Shown in pieces: positions 23,884-30,606 of a DNA stretch of 31,418 nucleotides. Under the pieces are notes generated by a model that worked only from the letters and a program-made list of their open reading frames with translations, had not been told where the DNA came from and searched no databases. The stretch spans positions 1,748-33,165 of the forward strand of contig DJRQ01000016.1 in NCBI GenBank assembly GCA_002440125.1. The letters are read 5' to 3'. The position numbers and the translations under genes were made by a program. This DNA is from Caryophanales bacterium UBA6356 (lineage in GTDB: Bacteria > Bacillota_I > Bacilli_A > RFN20 > CAG-826). Position 1 is the first letter of the stretch; every line of letters starts with the position of its first letter.

Positions 23884-24603
23884 ATGAACCCAATCTATAA
23901 ACGTATCGTTGTCAAAGTATCCGGCGAGGCTTTGGGAGACGATAAAGACAAGACGATTCTCGATAAGAAGAAACTCGCGGAAGTGGCCAAAACCATTAAA
24001 AAGATTCACGATTTCGGCATTGAAGTTTCGGTGGTGGTTGGCGCTGGCAATATATGGCGAGGAAAACTCGCCGAAAGCGTTGGCATCGATCATTCCACGG
24101 GCGACTATATGGGAATGCTTGGCACGATTATCAATGCCCTTGCCTTACAAAGCGCATTTGAAGAAAAAGGCCTTGAGGTGCGGGTTATGAGCGCTATAAA
24201 CGTGCCGCAAGTTTGTGAGCCTTATATCCGTCGAAAAGCGATTCATCATCTCGAGTTGGGACGGGTTGTGATTTTCGCGGGTGGAACTGGGAACCCCTTC
24301 TTTACGACCGATACGACGGCAACGCTTCGCGCTTTGGATATCGCCGCCGATGCCATCATCATGGGAAAGAATGGGGTGGATGGCGTTTATGATTCCGATC
24401 CCCGAAAAAACAAAGATGCCAAACTTCTCAAGAAACTCACCTATCTCGAAGTCATTGAAAAGAAACTTGCCGTCATGGATTTAACGGCAGTGGCCATGCT
24501 TAGTGATACTTCCATTTCCATCAATGTCTTCAATATGGATTCTCCAGAAGCCCTTGTGGATGTGGTGATGGGGAAAGAAGTCGGCAGCGTTATTACGAAA
24601 TAG
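23884..24603 (+). CDS. pyrH: UMP kinase
   Basis: A 239-residue amino-acid-kinase-fold enzyme that phosphorylates UMP to UDP. Motifs include YKRIVVKVSGEALGDD (about residues 5-20), VVVGAGNIWRG, IRRKAIHHLELGRVVIFAGGTGNPFFTTDTTA, and ADAIIMGKNGVDGVYDSDP. The start ATG 23884 is the only plausible one. It has no ribosome site and stands six bases from a TATAAT, which suggests a leaderless mRNA. frr follows after 31 bases. Confidence 0.97.
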   Translation: MNPIYKRIVVKVSGEALGDDKDKTILDKKKLAEVAKTIKKIHDFGIEVSVVVGAGNIWRGKLAESVGIDHSTGDYMGMLGTIINALALQSAFEEKGLEVRVMSAINVPQVCEPYIRRKAIHHLELGRVVIFAGGTGNPFFTTDTTATLRALDIAADAIIMGKNGVDGVYDSDPRKNKDAKLLKKLTYLEVIEKKLAVMDLTAVAMLSDTSISINVFNMDSPEALVDVVMGKEVGSVITK

Positions 24604-24634
24604 TGTTCGTTTTTTATTGAAGGAGAAAAAATAT

Positions 24635-25180
24635 ATGGACGCATTAGTCATTGAAGCAAAAGGCAAGATGGAGAAATCCATCGCTTCTTTCCAAAATGCC
24701 TTATCTCGTCTTCGTTCGGGCCGCGCCAATCCGGCTATCTTAAGCGGCATCCAGTGCGACTACTATGGCGATAAGATGGATATCACTTCCTTATCGAGCA
24801 TTTCGATGCCAGAGCCACGGCAACTTCTTGTTCGCCCTTATAGCAGGGAAGATCTCAAGACGATTGCGGCCGCTATAAGCGCCGCCAATTTGGGCATCAA
24901 CCCCCAAGTCGAAGCGGACGCTATCCGCCTTATCGTTCCACCCCTTACCGAGGAAATTCGTAAAGACATCGCGAAGCAAGCGAAAGGCTTAGCGGAAGAA
25001 GCGAAAGTTTCCGTTCGGAATATCCGCCGCGATGTTTTGGATCTCCTTAAGGAAGATGATTCGATGTCGGATGACTATAAAGATCGCGTCGAAGAAGATG
25101 TTCAAAAGGTAGTTGAAGAAACGAATAAGACCATTGAAACGATTCTTGCCGAAAAGCAAAAAGAAATCATGACGATCTAA
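24635..25180 (+). CDS. frr: Ribosome recycling factor
   Basis: A 181-residue protein that, with EF-G, splits post-termination ribosomes. Family motifs are SFQNALSRLRSGRANPAIL (about residues 14-32), the PEPRQLLVRPY stretch (about 66-76), INPQVEADAIRLIVPPLTEEIRKD, and VRNIRRDVLDLLK. ATG 24635 has AAGGAGA nine bases upstream; a TTG at 24617 lies before that site and is rejected. It is the last gene of the pyrH-frr unit. uppS, normally next, is displaced by the LRR gene on the other strand. Confidence 0.97.
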   Translation: MDALVIEAKGKMEKSIASFQNALSRLRSGRANPAILSGIQCDYYGDKMDITSLSSISMPEPRQLLVRPYSREDLKTIAAAISAANLGINPQVEADAIRLIVPPLTEEIRKDIAKQAKGLAEEAKVSVRNIRRDVLDLLKEDDSMSDDYKDRVEEDVQKVVEETNKTIETILAEKQKEIMTI

Positions 25181-25199
25181 TCGTCGAAGACATTAATTT

Positions 25200-25224
25200 A
25201 GGCTGGTTTTGCCAGCCTTTTTTT
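25200..25224 (+). terminator. Rho-independent terminator after frr
   Basis: AGGCTGG at 25200-25206 pairs with CCAGCCT at 25212-25218 around TTTTG, followed by seven T. Read from the minus strand the hairpin has only a weak T tail, so it serves mainly frr. Confidence 0.9.
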
Positions 25225-25228
25225 GTTT

Positions 25229-26134
25229 TTATAAATCAATTGGACCGTCTGAACAAAGGACACTCGAAAGAGAAGAACCTTCGAATGCATTCTCTTTCTT
25301 CCCTATATTTTTAAATTGTTCTTTCGTTCCTTGGTATTCAAGAATCGTTAATGCACTTCCTTTGAAGGCATACTCATCAATCAAAGTCACGCTTGTAGGC
25401 AAAACCATTTTTGAAAGCTTCGATGTTCCTTCGAATGCCTTTTTTCCGATGCTTGAAAGAAGGGTGTTACCAAAGTCTAATGTTTCTAAAGCGGTGTCTC
25501 CTAAAAAAGCGGCTTCTTCGATTTTTTGGAGGGTGGAGGAGAAAGAGATGCCCTTTAAGGAAGTGTTTTCCGCAAGCGAATAGGCACCTAAAGTTTGTCT
25601 TGTTGAAGTGGTTGAAGCGAATGAAATTTTAGTCAATGAGTTCATGGATCGAAAAGCATTATTGCCGATTCGGAAATAGAAAGATTTAAAATAAATTTCG
25701 TTTAAAGAATCGGAATATTGGCTTTTTGCAAAGATATTTTGATTTTCTTGGTTTGAGATTTCTTTGATTTCCGTGTCCGAGGAGAAAGAGGGCAAGACAA
25801 GATATTTTGCGTTTTCGGGGGTTTCAATCCCTTTGATGGCATAGAAAGTTTTTTCGTCGCTATCGCGCTTTTGCTCGAGAGAAAAAGAACCCGCGAGGGT
25901 GGCGTCTTCTCTTTTCAAAAGATTTTTATTGGCATCATAAAATCCAGGATTGGTATTGGTCCAGGCTAAGGCTGCGTTCGTTTTCTTAGAACCGGCTATT
26001 TCGGGTGCGAAGGCACCAACCACCGCAATCGTTATAAGGAGGGCTACAACGCCTCCAAATACGCCAAGAATTATAAAGCCTTTTTTGTTTTCTTTGGTTT
26101 TTGTTATCTTTTTTTCTTCGCATTTGTCATTCAT
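25229..26134 (-). CDS. BspA-type leucine-rich-repeat membrane-anchored protein
   Basis: A 301-residue protein from ATG 26134. A Lys-rich N-terminus (about 1-18) precedes one membrane helix (about 19-43, GFIILGVFGGVVALLITIAV), so the rest should lie outside the cell. After a linker of about 100 residues come several BspA-type (LRR_5) repeats of the form IGNNAFRSMNSLTKISF, IEEAAFLGDTALETLDF, IGKKAFEGTSKLSKMVLP and IDEYAFKGSALTILEY. It ends in the BspA-like tail YQGTKEQFKNI and VLCSDGPIDL. Such surface proteins bind host or microbial partners; the ligand is unknown. The frame is open to 26188, but a -10 box at 26141-26146 lies inside that part. The gene looks AT-richer than its neighbours and interrupts frr-uppS, suggesting insertion. 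Confidence 0.85.
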   Translation of the reverse strand: MNDKCEEKKITKTKENKKGFIILGVFGGVVALLITIAVVGAFAPEIAGSKKTNAALAWTNTNPGFYDANKNLLKREDATLAGSFSLEQKRDSDEKTFYAIKGIETPENAKYLVLPSFSSDTEIKEISNQENQNIFAKSQYSDSLNEIYFKSFYFRIGNNAFRSMNSLTKISFASTTSTRQTLGAYSLAENTSLKGISFSSTLQKIEEAAFLGDTALETLDFGNTLLSSIGKKAFEGTSKLSKMVLPTSVTLIDEYAFKGSALTILEYQGTKEQFKNIGKKENAFEGSSLSSVLCSDGPIDL

Positions 26135-26140
26135 GCCCTC

Positions 26141-26146
26141 ATTGTA
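26141..26146 (-). promoter_or_regulatory. -10 box of the LRR gene, predicted leaderless
   Basis: Read on the minus strand, TACAAT (plus 26141-26146) is six bases from the ATG at 26134. The -35 match is weak (TTCCCT, 17 bases away). The arrangement mirrors recG: both read TACAATGAG, with the ATG starting six bases after the hexamer. Confidence 0.6.
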
Positions 26147-26276
26147 GCGGTATCGCAAAAATAAGGGAACAAGGAGTGCTTGCCTCAATTGTTAGACCAT
26201 TCATTTTCCTCGTTCTCTTTTTTGAACGCGAAGCCAAAAAGGAGACATCCTTTGTTTCTTTCTTTTGCGAGCACGC

Positions 26277-26282
26277 TATAAT
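26277..26282 (+). promoter_or_regulatory. -10 box of the uppS operon, predicted near-leaderless
   Basis: A perfect TATAAT at 26277-26282 is eight bases before the uppS ATG at 26291, so the leader should be about two bases. The -35 region is T-rich without a clear TTGACA. A perfect inverted repeat AAAGGA/TCCTTT (26238-26253) ends just upstream of it. Confidence 0.7.
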
Positions 26283-26290
26283 CAAGTGAA

Positions 26291-27019
26291 ATGGCAACCC
26301 CCTTTGTTAAAACAAAGAAACTTGATCACGTCGCCTTCATTATGGATGGCAATGGGAGATGGGCATCCTTGCGTGGATGGCCACGTTATTTTGGCCATAG
26401 AGAAGCTTGTAAAAGAATCATCGAGATATTTGAAGCGTGCCGAGAATTCGATATCCGATTCATGTCTTTCTTTGCCTTTAGCACAGAGAATTGGAATCGC
26501 CCTCAGGATGAGATCGACCATCTTATGGATTACCTTGAGGAGTTCTTTAACAAGGAAATTGATTATCTTGATTCGGTAGGGGCTAAGATTGTCGTGTCTG
26601 GCGATTTATCTCGCATCCGCGAACAAACGCGACTTGTTTGTGCTAACGCTATCGAGCGAACGAAGAAAAACGAACGCTATGTTCTCAATATTTGCCTTAA
26701 CTATGGCGGTCGCGATGAAATCGTCAAAGCGGCCCAAAAATTTGCTCGGGATGTTCTCGTGAATAAGAAAAATATCGACGATTTGACCGAACTTTCTTTT
26801 AAGAACTATTTGTGGGAACCATCTCTTCCGGATGTCGATTTACTTATTCGCACCTCAGGGGAAGAACGAATTTCGAATTTCATGCTTTATGAACTCGCCT
26901 ACAGTGAGTTTGTTTTTACGAAAGTGAAGTGGCCTGATTTCAAACGAGACGCTTTCATCGATTGCTTGAAAGAATACGAGACGAGGAAGAGACGCTATGG
27001 GGGACTCAAAAATGAATAA
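26291..27019 (+). CDS. uppS: Isoprenyl transferase (undecaprenyl diphosphate synthase)
   Basis: A 242-residue cis-prenyltransferase that makes the C55 lipid carrier for cell-wall synthesis. The catalytic Asp is D19 in FIMDGNGRWASLRGWPR. Other motifs are FFAFSTENWNRP and DLLIRTSGEERISNFMLYELAYSEF, which includes the substrate-binding Arg and Glu residues. The ATG is the family start. No ribosome site is present, and a TATAAT lies eight bases upstream. It is first in uppS-cdsA-dxr-rseP-polC and overlaps cdsA by eight bases. Its presence implies a need for a lipid carrier and so probably a cell wall or another surface glycan. Confidence 0.97.
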   Translation: MATPFVKTKKLDHVAFIMDGNGRWASLRGWPRYFGHREACKRIIEIFEACREFDIRFMSFFAFSTENWNRPQDEIDHLMDYLEEFFNKEIDYLDSVGAKIVVSGDLSRIREQTRLVCANAIERTKKNERYVLNICLNYGGRDEIVKAAQKFARDVLVNKKNIDDLTELSFKNYLWEPSLPDVDLLIRTSGEERISNFMLYELAYSEFVFTKVKWPDFKRDAFIDCLKEYETRKRRYGGLKNE

Positions 27020-28073
27020 AAACAAGGAGCGGAAATTCGATATCGGCATAAATACTCCGCCAGAAGGTTACAAAGCGTCTTTGAAGAGCCGCGTCATTGT
27101 TGCCATCATTCTTTTGATCCTTTTTGTTCCGAGCTTCTTTTTAGGCGGCTATTTCTTTTTTGGCGCCGTTTCCCTCTTCGTCGTTTTGGCGATTCTTGAG
27201 ATGATTTTTGCTCCTCATCGGCGTTATGGGTGGTACGTCTACGTCGTGACGTTTGTCGTTACGATCACCTACATCTATCGGGCCACTTTCAAAGCGAATA
27301 TCGCCGCTTATTTAGCCAATCCTTCCGATTTCGTTTTTTCTTTGGAAAGCGAATACTTTAGTTATGGCATTCCCGTTTTTGGAATTTGCGCTTCGCTCAT
27401 TTTCTATTTCTTGATAGCGATTTTGGATAAGAACTTCGATTTCTCCGACGTTGCTTACTTCTTTACTTTCACTTTGCTTATTGGGCTTGGCTTTCAAGCC
27501 GCTTACGCTCTTCGGTATTATTGCGCCTATTTGGCCCTTGGGCCCTTTAAAGATTTCGTTTGGTTTGACGGCCTTTCTTCTATGGATGTTGTCACATCGG
27601 CTTTCTTTCGCTATTTCTTATCCGCTTGCCCACTTATTTTGATGGTTGGAGGCGCTTTGTTTAACGATACCGCCGCCTATTTTGGAGGCATCTATTTCGG
27701 CAAACACAAAATGAATGAGCGCGTCTCTCCTCATAAGACTTGGGAAGGTTTTGCTTTTGGAGTGGCTGGTGGTTTCCTCTTCAGTTTTCTTTTTATGATG
27801 ATTTTGGCAGGCGTTGGTTATCCTATCCTTCCTTTCTTGACCTTGGATAAATGGTATTGGATCCTTCTTATTTCCATCTTGATTCCTCTTTTGGGGGATT
27901 TAGGCGACCTTTCGTTCAGCCTTATCAAACGATTCCTTCACATCAAGGATTATGGGAATGTTTTGAAAGGGCATGGTGGCATCTTGGATCGTGTCGACAG
28001 CATGCTTTTTTGCGCTTTAGGGCTTATGATGATTTTTTCTCTAATTGAGAGAGGATGGAATCTTCTCTCATGA
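27012..28073 (+). CDS. cdsA: Phosphatidate cytidylyltransferase
   Basis: A 353-residue integral membrane enzyme that makes CDP-diacylglycerol. Multiple hydrophobic segments are visible from about residue 25 on. The C-terminal family signature SLIKRFLHIKDYGNVLKGHGGILDRVDS lies near residues 302-330, and the FNDTAAYFGGIYFGKHK and SPHKTWEG motifs are present. It is longer than Bacillus CdsA (about 269), with a loop of extra sequence around residues 80-190. I chose ATG 27012, which gives the eight-base ATGAATAA overlap seen at other junctions; ATG 26997 would add five residues. It overlaps dxr by four bases. Confidence 0.94.
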   Translation: MNKNKERKFDIGINTPPEGYKASLKSRVIVAIILLILFVPSFFLGGYFFFGAVSLFVVLAILEMIFAPHRRYGWYVYVVTFVVTITYIYRATFKANIAAYLANPSDFVFSLESEYFSYGIPVFGICASLIFYFLIAILDKNFDFSDVAYFFTFTLLIGLGFQAAYALRYYCAYLALGPFKDFVWFDGLSSMDVVTSAFFRYFLSACPLILMVGGALFNDTAAYFGGIYFGKHKMNERVSPHKTWEGFAFGVAGGFLFSFLFMMILAGVGYPILPFLTLDKWYWILLISILIPLLGDLGDLSFSLIKRFLHIKDYGNVLKGHGGILDRVDSMLFCALGLMMIFSLIERGWNLLS

Positions 28074-29221
28074 GAAAAGTGCTTTTGCTCGGCGCAAGTG
28101 GCAGCATCGGTACCCAAACGCTTGATATTCTTGAAAAAGAGCCTGCTTCTTTTGAGCTTGTCGGTGTTTCTATTGGTCACCAAATTGGAAAAATACCTGC
28201 AATTCTTGAACGCTTTCCTAGTGTTAAACGTCTCGTTGTTCTTCGGAAAGAAGACAAGGAGAAGCTAGAGAAGGAGTTTCCGAACGTTCGTTTTGATTAT
28301 GGCGAAGAGGGAATACTCTCTTTAATCCGTTATGCACCCGCGGACATGGTGGTCAATGCGATTGTGGGATTTGCGGGATTGCTTCCTTCCTTGGAGGCTT
28401 TAAGACAAAACAAGATCCTTTGCCTTGCCAACAAGGAATCTTTGGTGGTTGGCGGTTTTTTCCTTCGGAAGCTTCTTTCCGAAGGCCATGGCGTTTTGTA
28501 TCCCATCGATAGTGAGCACGTCGCTCTGGCGAAATGTTTAAAAATGGCGCCATTAAGCATGGTGGAGGAACTTATTCTCACGGGAAGCGGCGGGTCTTTT
28601 CGAAATAAGAAACGGGACGAACTGCTTCATGTGACTCCGGCCGAAGCGCTTCGTCATCCGACTTGGAAAATGGGCGCTCGCATTACGATCGATTGCGCGA
28701 CCATGATGAACAAGGGGTTTGAGGTTATTGAGGCCAAGGAGCTTTTTGACTTTCCCCTTTCTAAAATTTCCATCGTTCTTCACGATGAAAGCGAGGTTCA
28801 TTCCCTCATTAGGCTTAAAGATGGTTCGTATTTGGCAGACATTGGCCGCCCCGATATGCACGGCCCTATTTCTTATGCGCTTCATGAGCAGAAAGAGAAA
28901 GCGAACCTCGTTTCATTTCGTTCTTTTGACGAACTAAAAGGACTCCATTTCCATCCTTTCGATGAAGAAAGGTATCCGGCCGTTTCTCTTGCCTTAAAAG
29001 CGGCTTCCATGCCTTTAGGGGCAACTTGTGTTTTGAATGCGGCCGATGAGGAAGCGGTCTCGTTATTCTTAGAAGGAAAAATTCCTTTCTTAGACATCGA
29101 AAAAATCGTATGGAATGCCATGAAATCGCTCAAAAAAGAAATTAAGACGCCTTTGGACCTTGTAGAGCTTGATAGAGAAACGAGAGAATATGTTCGTAAC
29201 TTGGAGGAGAGAGAAAAATGA
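28070..29221 (+). CDS. dxr: 1-deoxy-D-xylulose 5-phosphate reductoisomerase
   Basis: A 383-residue NADPH enzyme, the committed step of the methylerythritol phosphate route to isoprenoids. The N-terminal fold is VLLLGASGSIGTQTLDIL. Family motifs include LANKESLVVGG, YPIDSEHVAL, LTGSGGSFR, HPTWKMGARITIDCATMMNKGFE and HDESEVHSL. ATG 28070 overlaps the cdsA stop (ATGA) and fits the fold; ATG 28055 adds five residues with the ribosome site too close. The product feeds uppS, four-base-coupled genes upstream in the same operon, so the isoprenoid and lipid-carrier steps are expressed together. Confidence 0.97.
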   Translation: MRKVLLLGASGSIGTQTLDILEKEPASFELVGVSIGHQIGKIPAILERFPSVKRLVVLRKEDKEKLEKEFPNVRFDYGEEGILSLIRYAPADMVVNAIVGFAGLLPSLEALRQNKILCLANKESLVVGGFFLRKLLSEGHGVLYPIDSEHVALAKCLKMAPLSMVEELILTGSGGSFRNKKRDELLHVTPAEALRHPTWKMGARITIDCATMMNKGFEVIEAKELFDFPLSKISIVLHDESEVHSLIRLKDGSYLADIGRPDMHGPISYALHEQKEKANLVSFRSFDELKGLHFHPFDEERYPAVSLALKAASMPLGATCVLNAADEEAVSLFLEGKIPFLDIEKIVWNAMKSLKKEIKTPLDLVELDRETREYVRNLEEREK

Positions 29222-30600
29222 ATTGGGTCAATATCGTGGTAACGGTTCTTATTCTCGTCCTCATGATCGGCATTCTTATTTCGACGCATGAGCTTGGCCA
29301 TTTGCTTGTCGCGAAAGCGTTCAATGTCTATTGCTTCGAATACTCCATCGGTTTTGGACCGAAGCTTTTTCATTTCAAAAGGAAAGGAAGCGAGACGGAT
29401 ATCTCTTTTCGAGCTTTTCCATTAGGCGGCTACGTTAGCATGTTTAGTGAAGATGGCGAGAAGCCAGAAGGCGTCGACATTCCTCTCTCTCGCTCCATCG
29501 AAGGCATATCCGCTTGGAAACGCATTCTCGTAATGCTTGCCGGCGTCATGGTCAATCTTTTTACCGCCGTTCTTTTTGCCATGATTTACGCGACTTGCAT
29601 ACCGAATTACGTCCAAGCGGAGGCTTTCGATACGGGTGTAGCCGCAAATGGACAAATCGCTTTGACTCAGGATGAGGCGACCGCTAGGGCCTATTCACTT
29701 CGTCTTCGCGGTTCGCTTGGCGAATTCGTGCTTGACGATAGCTCCTATCGCCTTTTTTCCCCGACGCGCCTTTCTTCTTTAACGCCTAGCGACATCGATT
29801 ATCCTTATTTGGTCGATTCTTGCGCTTCCTTGGAAAGAGATGGACAAATAACACAAGTGGTGGCTACTTTCTCTTTTTCGACCGTCAATGGGGATAATGA
29901 TTTTCTTACGTGCCTTTCTTTCTTTGAAGCGGATACTGATGCCTTTTTGACTCCGACCCAAGAGAAACTTTTGCTAAAGGCGCTTCCTAAGACTTCTACA
30001 CCGATCGTTTTAAAGGAAGGCGACAAGATTTCTTTGAGCCTTTCCCTTCTTCCTGTCGATTCTTTTGATAGCTCTCCTTCTCGCGACTCTTTCCAAAACC
30101 TACAAACCAAGCCTCTTTCTCTCCATACGGAAAGGAAGGAGGATGTTCTTTCGCTAAGGACAGAGCATCAAGACAACTTGCATATTTCGATATATACCAA
30201 ATGGTTGCCTTTCGGGACGAGACTTTTGAATGGTTGCTATTACATCGCCAATTTCTTCAATATGATCGGACAGGCTTTCGTGATGATTTTTACCGGCAAT
30301 CTAGGCGCTGTTGGTTCGATTGTCGCGGCTGGAGCTCAGATTAGCACTTTGACTGCAGAAATCGGAGTCGCGCGAACCTTTTTCTTCTATGGTGGCTTCT
30401 TGAGTTTGAATTTGGCTATTTTTAACCTTTTGCCCTTCCCTGGTCTCGATGGCTACCAAATTTTAGTCGCGGTTGTGGAAAAGGTTTTCCATAAGAAGAT
30501 ACCGCCGAAAGTAAAGGCGATTATCAGTTATGTCGGCCTTGGGGTTTTGTTCCTCTTCTCGTTCTTTATCATCGTTCGCGATATACTTAGACTATTCTAA
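29218..30600 (+). CDS. rseP: Site-2 protease, RseP/RasP family, with divergent middle region
   Basis: A 460-residue intramembrane metalloprotease. The zinc site HELGH (H24, E25, H28) is in the first membrane helix. The family stretch FEYSIGFGPKLF and FRAFPLGGYVSM follows, then a second helix (about 98-120). The third zinc ligand D411 lies in LLPFPGLDGYQ, and membrane helices close the C-terminus. Between about residues 125 and 335, where RasP has a PDZ domain, I see no PDZ motif but a Ser/Thr/Leu-rich stretch. The protein is somewhat longer than Bacillus RasP (about 420). It sits in its usual place after dxr; proS, next in Bacillus, is missing. Confidence 0.92.
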   Translation: MNWVNIVVTVLILVLMIGILISTHELGHLLVAKAFNVYCFEYSIGFGPKLFHFKRKGSETDISFRAFPLGGYVSMFSEDGEKPEGVDIPLSRSIEGISAWKRILVMLAGVMVNLFTAVLFAMIYATCIPNYVQAEAFDTGVAANGQIALTQDEATARAYSLRLRGSLGEFVLDDSSYRLFSPTRLSSLTPSDIDYPYLVDSCASLERDGQITQVVATFSFSTVNGDNDFLTCLSFFEADTDAFLTPTQEKLLLKALPKTSTPIVLKEGDKISLSLSLLPVDSFDSSPSRDSFQNLQTKPLSLHTERKEDVLSLRTEHQDNLHISIYTKWLPFGTRLLNGCYYIANFFNMIGQAFVMIFTGNLGAVGSIVAAGAQISTLTAEIGVARTFFFYGGFLSLNLAIFNLLPFPGLDGYQILVAVVEKVFHKKIPPKVKAIISYVGLGVLFLFSFFIIVRDILRLF

Positions 30601-30606
30601 ACTTTT

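Noticed and set aside
25229..26134. LRR gene as part of a defence or toxin system
   Set aside because: It is a lone gene with a membrane anchor and BspA repeats; no nuclease, immunity or other partner gene is next to it.
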